In this document: piece after piece, positions 14,829 through 23,026 of the stretch
How positions within the stretch are numbered: the first letter of the stretch is position 1
Layout of the letters: each line of letters begins with the position of its first letter
Origin: Paenibacillus cymbidii
GTDB taxonomy: Bacteria > Bacillota > Bacilli > Paenibacillales > NBRC-103111
Assembly (NCBI RefSeq): GCF_004764705.1
Contig: NZ_SHLX01000045.1
Span: 1-58,241, forward strand
Length of the DNA stretch: 58,241 nucleotides
Direction: 5' to 3'
Notes under the pieces: generated by a model
What the model was told of the DNA's origin: nothing
What the model saw: the letters and a program-made list of their open reading frames with translations, nothing else
The model's database searches: none
Translations under genes and position numbers: made by a program

Positions 14829-15329
14829 TCACTCCGCTTGCCCGCCGTCCTGCTTCGGCAGTTCTTTCGCCGCCGCCAGAACGGCGTCGGTGTGCCCTTT
14901 GACGCGCGTCACTTTCCACTCCCGCACCAGGATGCCCGCCTCGTCGACGAGGAACGTCGTCCGCACGACGCCCATATACTCGCGGCCGTACAGCTTCTTC
15001 AGCTGCCAGACGCCGTACAGCTCGCACACCTTGCGCTCCTCGTCGGCCAGCAGCAGGTAAGGCAGCTCGTACTGGGCGATAAACTTTTTGTGCGACGCCA
15101 CGTCGTCGGGGCTGATGCCGAGCACCACAACCCCCGCCCGCTTCAGCTTGCCGTACACGTCGCGAAAATCGCACGCCTCCTGCGTACACGTCGGCGTCAT
15201 GTCCTGCGGGTAGAAGAACAGCGCCACCTTTTTCCCGCGCAGCCCGCTCAGGCTCACCTTCCGCCCGTTCGAGGCGGGCAGCGTAAAATCGGGCGCCGGT
15301 TCGCCAACTTTTGGCCATTGCTCCGTCAT
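14829..15329 (-). CDS. bcp: thioredoxin-dependent thiol peroxidase (Bcp/PrxQ)
   Basis: This 166-residue peroxiredoxin reduces hydroperoxides using thioredoxin-type donors. The peroxidatic Cys48 sits in DMTPTCTQEACDF, and the resolving Cys53 is five residues later, the atypical two-Cys PrxQ arrangement. The conserved Arg lies in GVVRTTFLVDEAG. Length and start (MTEQWPKVGEPAPDF) are normal. It converges with the hemD-like gene. A VOC-family gene lies 40 bp upstream on the same strand and may be co-transcribed. Confidence 0.93.
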   Translation of the reverse strand: MTEQWPKVGEPAPDFTLPASNGRKVSLSGLRGKKVALFFYPQDMTPTCTQEACDFRDVYGKLKRAGVVVLGISPDDVASHKKFIAQYELPYLLLADEERKVCELYGVWQLKKLYGREYMGVVRTTFLVDEAGILVREWKVTRVKGHTDAVLAAAKELPKQDGGQAE

Positions 15330-15369
15330 GTCTGTGTCCTTTCCGTTTCTCCAAAATATCCGCTGCGTT

Positions 15370-15753
15370 CTACGAATCGTACGCCGAATCGAATTCGATC
15401 ACGTTACGATCCGGGTCCTGGATGTAAATTTGCGCAAATCCGGCCACGCTGTTCGGCCTGGCGTCATAAGCCACGCCCGCCTGCTCCAGCCGGGCGATCG
15501 TATCGCGGTAGCTGCTCACCCATACGGCAAAATGGCCGTCGGTCGAGTCGATGCCGCCTTCGCGCAGCGTTTCGCCGTCCGGCTGCTGGATCAGGTGCAG
15601 CTGCTGGCCGCCGATCGCGTACCAGATGCCGGTCGACTTGAACGGCGGCCGCTCGATTTCCGGCAAGCCCAGCACATCGGTATAAAACGTTCTCGCCGTC
15701 TGCAGATCGCGCACCGCAATGCTGACATGGTGGATGCGTTCGAATGAAATCAT
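15370..15753 (-). CDS. VOC-family (glyoxalase/dioxygenase-fold) protein
   Basis: This 127-residue single-module protein has the vicinal-oxygen-chelate fold: two beta-alpha-beta-beta-beta units with HHVSIAVRDLQTARTFYTDVLGL at the start and IYIQDPDRNVIEFDSAYDS at the end. Possible metal ligands are His8/His9, His64 (LHLIQQP region) and the C-terminal Glu in NVIEF. Substrate unknown: members include glyoxalase I, fosfomycin thiol transferases and dioxygenases. GGGAGG precedes the ATG. It may be an operon partner of bcp. Confidence 0.85.
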   Translation of the reverse strand: MISFERIHHVSIAVRDLQTARTFYTDVLGLPEIERPPFKSTGIWYAIGGQQLHLIQQPDGETLREGGIDSTDGHFAVWVSSYRDTIARLEQAGVAYDARPNSVAGFAQIYIQDPDRNVIEFDSAYDS

Positions 15754-15857
15754 GTTGATGTCCTCCCGGGTTCCCTTATGATTGAAACGCTACTTCCCAT
15801 CATATACGAGAGCTTTCCCTTTAAGCAATCGCCGTTCGTTCGGAACTGTCGCGTGCG

Positions 15858-16712
15858 TCACCTGCCCCGGATCGCCCGACGGTACGATTGCGGCGTTTCG
15901 CCGGTATGCGATTTGAACATGCGGCAGAAATGCGCCAAATGCTTGAAGCCGGTTTCCAGACTCACATCGGTCACGCTCCGGCGCGGATCGCGCTGGAACA
16001 AGGTGCGGGCCTGGTTGATGCGGCGCCGGTACAAATAATCGAAGATCGTCATGCCCGTCACGTCCTTGAACAGCTTGGCCAAATACGATTTGCTGAAGTG
16101 AAGCTCCGCCTCCAGCTCCCCGAGATGAATGTCGCACGAATAGTGGGCTTCTATAAAGTCAAGGACGCGCTGCACGATTTGCTCCTTGTCCGGGGAGCCT
16201 TCCTGATGGTCGTCGCCAACGGTGATCCGGGAGCACTTCTCGAACAAAATCGCCAGCAAATCGATAAACGCCAGCTGCATGCGAAATACGCCGGCCGGGC
16301 TCTGTTTGGCGCTGTGCTCGTTCATGCCCGCCAGCAGCCGTTCGACCTCTTCTTTGTCGGCGCCGCTCAAGCTGATGCGATAGTTGCGCAGCTCGCGAAA
16401 CGGCTGCAGCAGGTCGACGGCGTTCGGCACGGACAGAAACGGGCTGAGCAGCGCCGGTTCAAAATGCACGATCGACCGGGCGTACGGCACCGACGGATCG
16501 GCGTTGGCGCCGTGCAGCGTCATGCCGTACATCAGAATCAAGTCGCCGGGCGCCAGGATGTAAATTTTGTCCCCGATCAGATAGCTGCATTTGCCCGCGT
16601 GAAAATAATACACTTCATACAACGAATGCGTGTGATAAAAAGGGACGTTCGGCTTCGTCGTGCAGTAGTCGAAGCTGATCGCGCTCTTGCGGGGGCCGAC
16701 GGCCGGCTGCAT
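15858..16712 (-). CDS. AraC-family transcriptional regulator
   Basis: This protein of about 284 residues has an N-terminal cupin-like sensing domain (about 15-150; FYHTHSLYEVYYFHAGKCSYLIGDKIYILAPGDLILMYGMTLHG). The C-terminal double helix-turn-helix is at about 185-284 (LGELEAELHFSKSYLAKLFKDVTGMTIFDYLYRRRINQARTLFQRDPRRSVTDVSLETGFKHLAHFCRMFKSHTGETPQSYRR). The ATG at 16712 has GGAG eight bases upstream; a longer reading from 16772 lacks one. It lies directly downstream of the sugar isomerase-like gene and probably controls that carbohydrate locus. Confidence 0.85.
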   Translation of the reverse strand: MQPAVGPRKSAISFDYCTTKPNVPFYHTHSLYEVYYFHAGKCSYLIGDKIYILAPGDLILMYGMTLHGANADPSVPYARSIVHFEPALLSPFLSVPNAVDLLQPFRELRNYRISLSGADKEEVERLLAGMNEHSAKQSPAGVFRMQLAFIDLLAILFEKCSRITVGDDHQEGSPDKEQIVQRVLDFIEAHYSCDIHLGELEAELHFSKSYLAKLFKDVTGMTIFDYLYRRRINQARTLFQRDPRRSVTDVSLETGFKHLAHFCRMFKSHTGETPQSYRRAIRGR

Positions 16713-16855
16713 GGTGGCCACTCCTTCGGACGGCTTTTCCACAGTGTACCCGATCGTATGCGGGGAAAACAACCCGAACGGCCGCCCGTTTCACGGCAAT
16801 CGTGCAAGAAGGGCTGCCCGGCCTCATGCCCGAGTCAGCCCTTCTTGACGGACGG

Positions 16856-17716
16856 TTACGCCGTCCATTCCCGGAAATAAGCAGCGAAGCTTTGCAGCAT
16901 CGCCGGCGAATCGGCGTGCTCCTTGCTGAAGTCTTCCACTCCCAGGTATCCGTCATAACCGACGGCCAGCAAATCTTCCATCACTTGCCGCCACGGCACC
17001 ATGCCGCGGTTCACGCCCGACCACTCGCCCTTCCATACGACACTGCCGTCCGCCTCGGCGCCGTCTGTCCGCCAGCCGGCGTTTTTGACGTGCACATGGG
17101 CCAAATACGGGCCGAGCAGCTCCATGCCCATCCGGTAGTTTTCGAAGCCTTCGTGCACCATGTTGCCCGGATCGTAGAGCACGCCGATGTGATCCGGATC
17201 GAAACCTTCGCAGAGCCGGTACGCTGCCGAAGCGCTGGCCGAAATCGTGACATGATGCGTTTCGATCAGCCCTTTGATGCCGTATTGCCCGCACAATGCG
17301 CTCGCTTCGCGCAAGTATCGGCGTCCCAGTTCGAACAACTCGCCGAACGTCGTGCTGCGGTCATAACGCGGCACGCCAAGCCGGATGAACCGCGCGTTCA
17401 TCCGGGCGGCCGCTTGCAGCACCTGCTCGGTCGCCTCCAGATCGCCGGCGCGCAAATACGGCGTAACGCTGACGTTCGCCAGCCCGTTCGCTTCCGCCGC
17501 CGCCTTGAACCGGTCGACTTCGGCCATGCCGGCGGAAGGTGCGATCGTGCAGCGGTTGTTGCCCCAGAAGGACGGCTCCTGCGATGCGGCATCTGCCGGA
17601 AGTTCGGTATACCGCCATTCGATGCCGTGCAGACCGGCTGCTTTGGCTGTCGCCGCGAGCTGCTCGGGCGCAAGCTCGGGAGTGGCTACGGTAAATACGG
17701 AAAGCTTTATCGTCAT
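16856..17716 (-). CDS. sugar phosphate isomerase/epimerase-like TIM-barrel protein
   Basis: This 286-residue member of the xylose-isomerase-like TIM-barrel (AP_endonuc_2) superfamily is cytosolic. The metal-site segments are visible: IKGLIETHHVTISASASAAYRLCEGF, HIGVLYDPGNMVHEGFENY, YLAHVHVKNAGW and YDGYLGVEDFSKE, giving Glu, Asp, His and Glu ligands at the ends of strands. Members include inosose dehydratases, hydroxypyruvate isomerase and tagatose 3-epimerases; the reaction here is not determined. It is 36 bp downstream of a Gfo/Idh oxidoreductase gene, a common pairing in inositol or rare-sugar catabolism. ATG 17716 follows AGGAGA. Confidence 0.85.
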   Translation of the reverse strand: MTIKLSVFTVATPELAPEQLAATAKAAGLHGIEWRYTELPADAASQEPSFWGNNRCTIAPSAGMAEVDRFKAAAEANGLANVSVTPYLRAGDLEATEQVLQAAARMNARFIRLGVPRYDRSTTFGELFELGRRYLREASALCGQYGIKGLIETHHVTISASASAAYRLCEGFDPDHIGVLYDPGNMVHEGFENYRMGMELLGPYLAHVHVKNAGWRTDGAEADGSVVWKGEWSGVNRGMVPWRQVMEDLLAVGYDGYLGVEDFSKEHADSPAMLQSFAAYFREWTA

Positions 17717-17752
17717 GGTCAAGTCTCCTTATTGGCGTTCGATTTTGTCGGT

Positions 17753-18886
17753 TCACAAGCCCGCAGCCGGTTTGGCCGATTGTTCGATGCGCTGCTGCAG
17801 ATGGTCGAGGAACTTCTCCTCGTCAAGCGGCAGGTCGACCCAATCGTCCGTCCATGCGGACAGCAGCATCGCATTGGACAAGGTCAACCCGCGGATCCCC
17901 TCTTCCCCGCGAGCGACGAGCTCTTGTTCGCCGCGAATCGCGCTCACCCAGTTGCGCGTAATCGCGGCATGGGAACCGGCCCCGCTGCCGCCGGTCGGCA
18001 CTTCGCAGCGCCAGCATTCCGGGCTGCCGAAGCCGCCGCGATACGTCCGGTTGAATTCCGTTTCGGAAACGGTCAGCCGCCAGAACGACAGCTTGCCGTC
18101 TTCGATGACGATTTTGCCGCGGTCGCCGGTCACTTCGAACCGGTTCGTTCCCGGCGCTTCGCACGTGGAGGTAACGAACAATCCAGTGGCGCCGTTGGCG
18201 TACTCGGCATAAGCCGTCACTTCGTTCTCCACCTCGATGCGGCGGTGTTTGCCGAACGCGCAAAAAGCGCGCAGCCGCGCAGGCATCATGCCGGTCGTCC
18301 ATTGCCACAAGTCGAGCTGGTGCGGCGCCTGGTTAATCAGCACGCCTCCGCCTTCTCCCGCCCAAGTCGCTCGCCAGCCGCCGGAATCGTAGTAGCTTTG
18401 CGGCCGGTACCAGTTCGTAATGATCCAGTTCATTCGCCGCACTTCGCCGAGCTCGCCGGAAGCGATCAATTCGCGCAGCTTGACGTACACCGGATTGGTG
18501 CGCTGGTTGTACATGATGCCGAACACGAGCCCGCTGGCGGCGGCCGCCTCGTTCATCTCCCGCACGTGTTTCGTATGCACGCCGGCAGGCTTCTCCAGCA
18601 GCACGTGCAGGCCGGCTTGAAACGCCGCCGTCGCCTGCTCCGGGTGCAGAAAGTGCGGCGTGCAAATCATCGCCGCATCGATGCCGCCGGAGCCGATCAT
18701 GTCCTCGAACCGCTCAAACGTTTGCACGCTGCCGCCTGCTGCGATACGCGCCCACTCGAGCCGGTCCCGGCTGAAATCGGAAACGGCCGCCAACTCCGCC
18801 CCCGGGACTTGGCCTGCAATCAAATACTTCGCATGTTCGGCACCCATGTTGCCAAGTCCCACAATGCCGATCCTGACCGTTGCCAT
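17753..18886 (-). CDS. Gfo/Idh/MocA-family oxidoreductase
   Basis: This protein of about 377 residues is an NAD(P)-dependent sugar or polyol dehydrogenase. The N-terminal Rossmann fold starts with VRIGIVGLGNMGAEHAKYL. The family EKP motif is seen as VLLEKPAGVHTKHVREM (Lys catalytic), and the central region holds NQAPHQLDLWQW with the catalytic-position His. Substrate unknown. ATG 18886 has GGGAGG eight bases upstream. It is the first gene of a three-gene unit with the TIM-barrel protein and AraC regulator. Confidence 0.88.
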   Translation of the reverse strand: MATVRIGIVGLGNMGAEHAKYLIAGQVPGAELAAVSDFSRDRLEWARIAAGGSVQTFERFEDMIGSGGIDAAMICTPHFLHPEQATAAFQAGLHVLLEKPAGVHTKHVREMNEAAAASGLVFGIMYNQRTNPVYVKLRELIASGELGEVRRMNWIITNWYRPQSYYDSGGWRATWAGEGGGVLINQAPHQLDLWQWTTGMMPARLRAFCAFGKHRRIEVENEVTAYAEYANGATGLFVTSTCEAPGTNRFEVTGDRGKIVIEDGKLSFWRLTVSETEFNRTYRGGFGSPECWRCEVPTGGSGAGSHAAITRNWVSAIRGEQELVARGEEGIRGLTLSNAMLLSAWTDDWVDLPLDEEKFLDHLQQRIEQSAKPAAGL

Positions 18887-19059
18887 CTCCATAACCTCCC
18901 GATTTTGCAAGGGAATCGCCCGTTGATCTCCGCTTTATTGTACCATGGCCGGCAGGGGCGGCACTTGATCGACAAACGTTAATTTGGCGACGGATTTGAC
19001 TGTGGTTGTTCAATTGTGGGCAACAGCGTCAACGGCCCCTTAATGCACCTCCGTGACGC

Positions 19060-19254
19060 AAAAATAGCCAATGAAAAATGGTTTATTCGCTCCATTTCAC
19101 CGGTTCCACCCGAAATAGCCAGTGAAAACACTGGCTATTCCCGCCCAACCGCCGTAAAATTGCCCTTTCCAGCGAAATAACCAGCGATTTCACTGGCTAT
19201 TTTGCCGCGGCCGGCCATTATTGATCGAATAGGCCATAAAATATGGCCTATTTC
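19060..19254. repeat. intergenic hairpin array C (two forward, two reverse)
   Basis: Hairpins at about 19060-19090, 19111-19142, 19172-19205 and 19226-19254 share AAATAG...CTATTT flanks. Loops are purine-rich on + in the first two (GAAAAA, GAAAAC) and pyrimidine-rich in the last two (GATTTC), so the whole roughly 190-bp array is roughly symmetric about its centre. The remainder of 18887-19417 shows no gene. Confidence 0.75.
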
Positions 19255-19417
19255 CAAATGTCCCCGCCTGAGCGGGAGTTGCGTGGGATGACGGGCAGCG
19301 GCGCTTCTGTCGCAGCGGCCCATTTTCGGAGCGTTGTGCCTATATGTATGTAAATCAGAAAAAACGGCGTCCCGTTCCATCGCCATGCAATGGATCGAAA
19401 CGCCGCTTGATGCTTCC

Positions 19418-19885
19418 CTACACGTAGGATTGCGGTTGGTACGGATAGTTGTCATACGGATAATTGGGGTACGGATACGGGTATGGATAGTACGGGTACT
19501 GCTGGTACGGATAATACGGGTACACGTTGATCGGGACCGGGAAAGGGATAAAGTGCCCGTGATCGAAGTGCCCGTGATCGAACGGTCCGTGTCCCGGCCC
19601 GCCAATCCCACCGGGCCCGTGTCCCGGCCCGCCGATCCCACCGGGCCCGTGTCCCGGTCCGCCGGTTCCGCCCGGCCCGTGCCCTACAGGACGCTCCGCC
19701 TGCCATAATGCCGCGCCGCTGTCCTGCCGGAACTCCCCGGCAGCCGGAATGAACAGCTGCCGGCCGACGAAGATCGGCTCGCCGCCGCGCAGCCCGTTTG
19801 CTTGCAGAATCGCGTCAACCGTCGTACCGAACCGAACCGCGAGCGTTTCGAACGTATCGTTTGCCGCGAATGCATAAGTAATCAT
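19418..19885 (-). CDS. LysM protein with Gly/Pro/His repeats and a Tyr-Pro-rich tail
   Basis: This protein of about 155 residues has one N-terminal LysM peptidoglycan-binding domain (about 3-46: YAFAANDTFETLAVRFGTTVDAILQANGLRGGEPIFVGRQLFIP). Then come tandem ten-residue repeats of the GPGG(I/T)GGPGH type, HGHFDHGH, and a tail dominated by YPYYPYQQYPYYPYPYPYPNYPYDNYPYQP. There is no signal peptide, which fits a spore coat or cortex-associated protein such as the SafA group. That location is inferred. The repeats are encoded by near-identical 30-bp units. ATG 19885 has GGAGG eight bases upstream. Confidence 0.8.
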   Translation of the reverse strand: MITYAFAANDTFETLAVRFGTTVDAILQANGLRGGEPIFVGRQLFIPAAGEFRQDSGAALWQAERPVGHGPGGTGGPGHGPGGIGGPGHGPGGIGGPGHGPFDHGHFDHGHFIPFPVPINVYPYYPYQQYPYYPYPYPYPNYPYDNYPYQPQSYV

Positions 19886-19997
19886 CCTAAACGCCTCCAC
19901 ATCGAAATCAAGCCTGATCGATGCAGTATATGCGCCTACTGGGCGATGTGCTCATTGAGGCGCCCACATTTTTAGTAGATTTTTGGAATATCCTTAG

Positions 19998-20003
19998 TAT
20001 AAT
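19998..20003 (+). promoter_or_regulatory. -10 element of the DUF4062 cassette
   Basis: A perfect TATAAT lies 35 bases before the TTG start, in AT-rich DNA. The -35 is weak (TTAGTA around 19972-19977). It diverges from the LysM gene. Confidence 0.6.
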
Positions 20004-20037
20004 TGGGTGAGAGGGTATCAAGGAAGAGGTGTCTATT

Positions 20038-21189
20038 TTGCCCAAGACCAAAATCTTTTTAAGCTCGGCATCGCAACCGTCCTTTTCTCATACGAGAAAT
20101 ACCAGTTTCGAGAAACTGCGGTTGCTCGGTCACGATCCGTTGATGTTTGAGCGCAATTTTGGGGCATGGCATAATGGGGAAGATTCCATATCCCGGTGTA
20201 TTCGGATGGTTTCCGAATGCGATATTTTTATTTTGTTCATCGGAGAAAGAGCGGGTTCAATCACGTCATACGGGCGATCCGTCACCCACCTTGAGTTTGA
20301 ACAAGCGTTGGCCGAAGGAAAACCCGTTCTGGTTTTTGTGGAGCCGGATATAAAAGCCGAATACCTTGGCAATATGAAATACGTCATTGACGACTATATA
20401 GCAACGAGCAGATCGGGTGGATCGGGAAAACCGGCTTCCAATGAAATCGTGCGTTTTATCGCAACCAATAAACCGAGGATAAGCCCCTCGCAACAACACG
20501 TAGACGATTACGTCTGGTATTTTCTCCATGAAATAATGGCGGAAGAAAAAATCTTTGTCGAAAATCTGTTGCCCGGCGTTCAAATCGACTGGGAAACCTT
20601 GCTCAGCGACATGCTGCGAGACGGGGTGGAGATGCTAAGAAACAAAAAGGATATCGTAAGAACACTAGTGCAAACGAAAGAGCTTCAACATTACAAAAAA
20701 AGCATGTCGCATATTATTCCTTTCCTGCGGGTAGGGTCTGAGTCGGATCTCCCCCATTTGCTGGCAGCGTTTAAAAACTCCGCCCTGGGGAATACGATCG
20801 TCAACGATTTTGGCTATGTGCAGCGGAAAATCGGCGTCATTGGCGACTGTTCCGCGGTGACCCTCTATAAACAGGAGCAAAACAAAATGATGTTTATCGC
20901 GGCTTCGGGTGAGGTTACGGCAAAAAGCTACAACATGGATGACGATACCTCTTTTGTCGTTCTTACTCAGAAATCGGGAAATGACAATATCTCCTTCCGA
21001 GAAGACAACAACAGCCTTTATGTTTGCCTCAAAGGAAACGATTTTGTTGTGACGTTCCACTTCCCATGCGGAGAAGAGTGGAATTCCGAAATGTATTTGG
21101 ACTATCGTAGCCACGTAGAAAGTGGTATAATGCTTAAAAATGGCGTGTTTTTCAATACTGTCGTTTCGATTTTGGAAGGGGTGATCTAA
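20038..21189 (+). CDS. DUF4062-domain protein, putative defence effector
   Basis: This 383-residue protein begins with a DUF4062 domain (about 1-120): KTKIFLSSASQ, CDIFILFIGERAGSI and SVTHLEFEQALAEGKPVLVFVEPD. The family is TIR/Rossmann-like and common in conflict and antiviral proteins. The remaining 260 residues are unrecognised: a helical middle (about 150-235), then a beta-rich part (about 250-345) with no known motif. TTG 20038 is preferred because AAGGAAGAGGTG sits six bases upstream; GTG 20029 would overlap that site. Base composition is clearly more AT-rich than the neighbours, which suggests transfer. It is directly followed, with no gap, by a small gene. Defence function is inferred only. 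Confidence 0.7.
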   Translation: MPKTKIFLSSASQPSFSHTRNTSFEKLRLLGHDPLMFERNFGAWHNGEDSISRCIRMVSECDIFILFIGERAGSITSYGRSVTHLEFEQALAEGKPVLVFVEPDIKAEYLGNMKYVIDDYIATSRSGGSGKPASNEIVRFIATNKPRISPSQQHVDDYVWYFLHEIMAEEKIFVENLLPGVQIDWETLLSDMLRDGVEMLRNKKDIVRTLVQTKELQHYKKSMSHIIPFLRVGSESDLPHLLAAFKNSALGNTIVNDFGYVQRKIGVIGDCSAVTLYKQEQNKMMFIAASGEVTAKSYNMDDDTSFVVLTQKSGNDNISFREDNNSLYVCLKGNDFVVTFHFPCGEEWNSEMYLDYRSHVESGIMLKNGVFFNTVVSILEGVI

Positions 21190-21396
21190 GTGGCAAAAAA
21201 AGTGTTCGTTTCGATCAATGGAGACATTACCGAGGTCGTGAAAGGCAAACATTACCCGAAAAACGCCTTGATTTTTGCTCCCATTGAAAAGTCGCCAATA
21301 GATTACAGCAAACAAAAGGATATCGCTTATGAAGAAGCTTCCAACTCCCTTGAGCAAATGATGAAAAAGATCGATAAACGAACCGCACATGCTTAG
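21190..21396 (+). CDS. small protein of unknown function, partner of the DUF4062 gene
   Basis: I do not recognise this 68-residue protein. It starts with GTG immediately after the DUF4062 stop codon, with GGAAGGGG ten bases upstream inside the previous gene, so translation is probably coupled. The N-terminal half looks beta-rich (KVFVSINGDITEVV ... ALIFAPIEK). The C-terminal half is a charged helix (KQKDIAYEEASNSLEQMMKKIDKR). It could be an antitoxin-like partner or a regulatory subunit; nothing in the sequence decides. Coding character is supported by the tight junction and the terminator right after it. Confidence 0.6.
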   Translation: MAKKVFVSINGDITEVVKGKHYPKNALIFAPIEKSPIDYSKQKDIAYEEASNSLEQMMKKIDKRTAHA

Positions 21397-21402
21397 AACA
21401 AA

Positions 21403-21432
21403 CCCGCCAACTCCCGTTGGCGGGTTTTCTTA
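21403..21432 (+). terminator. intrinsic terminator of the DUF4062 cassette
   Basis: CCCGCCAAC-tccc-GTTGGCGGG then TTTTCTTATT. It separates the cassette from the convergent exporter operon. Confidence 0.9.
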
Positions 21433-21437
21433 TTCGT

Positions 21438-22226
21438 TCACGATCCCGCCCCGCGATACCGCAGCACGCCATGCCGCCACACCGTCATGCCGATCGCGAA
21501 AAACACAACGCCGACGACCGGCGTCAGCAGGGCCATGCCGGTCCAGCCCGCCGGATCGAGGAAATACGCGGCCGGATAGAAGCCGACGAAAGCAAACGGC
21601 AGGATCCAGGTAAGCAGCAGCTTGATCAGCTTGTTGTACACGTTGATCGGGTTGCGGCCGTAGTTTTGCAAATTCCAGACCAGCGGCAATATGCCCGTCG
21701 GCGCATCGATAAAAAACGACACCGCAATCAGCGCCACATACACGCCGGCATAGATCAGCACCGCCCCCAGCACCAGCAGCGCGAACACGAACGGGTCGTA
21801 CCACGCAAGCGCAATGTCCGTTTGCGGCCAGGCGGCGCCCATGACGATCAGGCCGACGAGCGAACCGGCAAGCGAAGCCGGGTCCATATTTTCCAGCACC
21901 AGCTGCAGCAGGTTGTAGGCCGGCCGCGTCAGGATGCGGTCCATCTCGCCTTTGACGATATACCGTTCGCTGAAGCCCCACAGGTTGAAGAAGCAGCCGA
22001 AGATGCCGTACGGCACCATGAAGAAGCCGAAAATAAACAGCACCTCCGCCCCCGTCCAGCCGCCAAGCAGGTTCGTATGCTGGAAAACGACGAGGATGAA
22101 GAACAGGTTGACTCCCTGAAACAGCAAGTCCGACAAGATTTCCACCCAGAAATCGGAGCGGTATGTCAGCCGCGTCTTCATATAATTTTTGAAGTAGTCG
22201 ACGAATAAAGATAAATAGAACCGCAT
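21438..22226 (-). CDS. ABC-2 exporter permease (second)
   Basis: This 262-residue integral membrane protein has about six hydrophobic segments and is of the ABC2_membrane_6 type (formerly DUF990). The start MRFYLSLFVDYFKNYMKTRLTYRSDFWVEIL and the motif YGIFGCFFNLWGFSERYIVKGEMDRILTRPAYNLLQ (ending in the KGEMDRILTRP box of this family) support this. It partners the permease and ATPase upstream, separated by five bases. ATG 22226 follows GGGAGGG. Related systems export lipids, antibiotics or viologens; the substrate is unknown. Confidence 0.82.
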   Translation of the reverse strand: MRFYLSLFVDYFKNYMKTRLTYRSDFWVEILSDLLFQGVNLFFILVVFQHTNLLGGWTGAEVLFIFGFFMVPYGIFGCFFNLWGFSERYIVKGEMDRILTRPAYNLLQLVLENMDPASLAGSLVGLIVMGAAWPQTDIALAWYDPFVFALLVLGAVLIYAGVYVALIAVSFFIDAPTGILPLVWNLQNYGRNPINVYNKLIKLLLTWILPFAFVGFYPAAYFLDPAGWTGMALLTPVVGVVFFAIGMTVWRHGVLRYRGAGS

Positions 22227-22231
22227 GCCGC

Positions 22232-23026
22232 TCACCCTCCCTGCACGAACAGCCGCGTGCGCGCCGTCCGCCACATCAGCACAATCGGCGCGGTCAGCAG
22301 CGCGCACCAGAACGCCTGCACCGCCAGCACATTGCCCATCGACACGCCGCTGACGTAGCCGCTGAACACGGCCCCCGGCAAGTAGGTAATCGCCTGGAAC
22401 GGCAGCAGCTCCAGCACATCTTTTGCCCACGCGGGGAAAAAGGCGATCGGCACGATCAAGCCGGAGAACAAATCGACGGCGACGCGTTTCATGCGCATCA
22501 AACCTTCGTTATTTTCGAGAAAAAAGGCACACAGCCCGGTCAAAATGTTGATTTGCGAATTAATCAGAAAGCTGAATACGAGCATGAGCAGGAACAGCAG
22601 CCAGACGCCGACGCCGCTCGGCAGCCGGACCGGAAACAGCAGCCATACCAGCACCATGCCCGGCGTCGAAAACAGCAGCAGGCGGAACAAACCTTCGCCG
22701 GCTCCCTGCATCATTTTGACCAGCAAATATTGATACGGCCGGATGAACTGGATCGCCACGCTGCCGTCGCGGATGTCGTTTGCGATTTCGCGGTCGAGGT
22801 TGTTGAAATAGAACGCCCGCGCCATGTAGGAGACGGCGACGTAAGTCGTCATCTGCGTCATGCTCATGCCGACGATCGCGTCGTTGCCGGCGTAAATCGC
22901 CTTCCACATGAAATACTGCGCACCGATGTTGATCAAATAAATCGCGATGCCGCTGTAGTAATTGACCCGGTACGCCAGCATCGTCAGAAAGCGCAGCCGG
23001 ATAAATTCCAGGTAAGCGCCGATCAT
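22232..23026 (-). CDS. ABC-2 exporter permease (first)
   Basis: This 264-residue membrane protein is paralogous to its downstream neighbour. It has YLEFIRLRFLTMLAYRVNYYSG at the start, IRDGSVAIQFIRPYQYLLVKMMQ as the family box, and about six transmembrane segments. ATG 23026 overlaps the ATPase stop (ATGA). Together the two half-permeases and the ATPase form a complete exporter. Confidence 0.82.
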   Translation of the reverse strand: MIGAYLEFIRLRFLTMLAYRVNYYSGIAIYLINIGAQYFMWKAIYAGNDAIVGMSMTQMTTYVAVSYMARAFYFNNLDREIANDIRDGSVAIQFIRPYQYLLVKMMQGAGEGLFRLLLFSTPGMVLVWLLFPVRLPSGVGVWLLFLLMLVFSFLINSQINILTGLCAFFLENNEGLMRMKRVAVDLFSGLIVPIAFFPAWAKDVLELLPFQAITYLPGAVFSGYVSGVSMGNVLAVQAFWCALLTAPIVLMWRTARTRLFVQGG

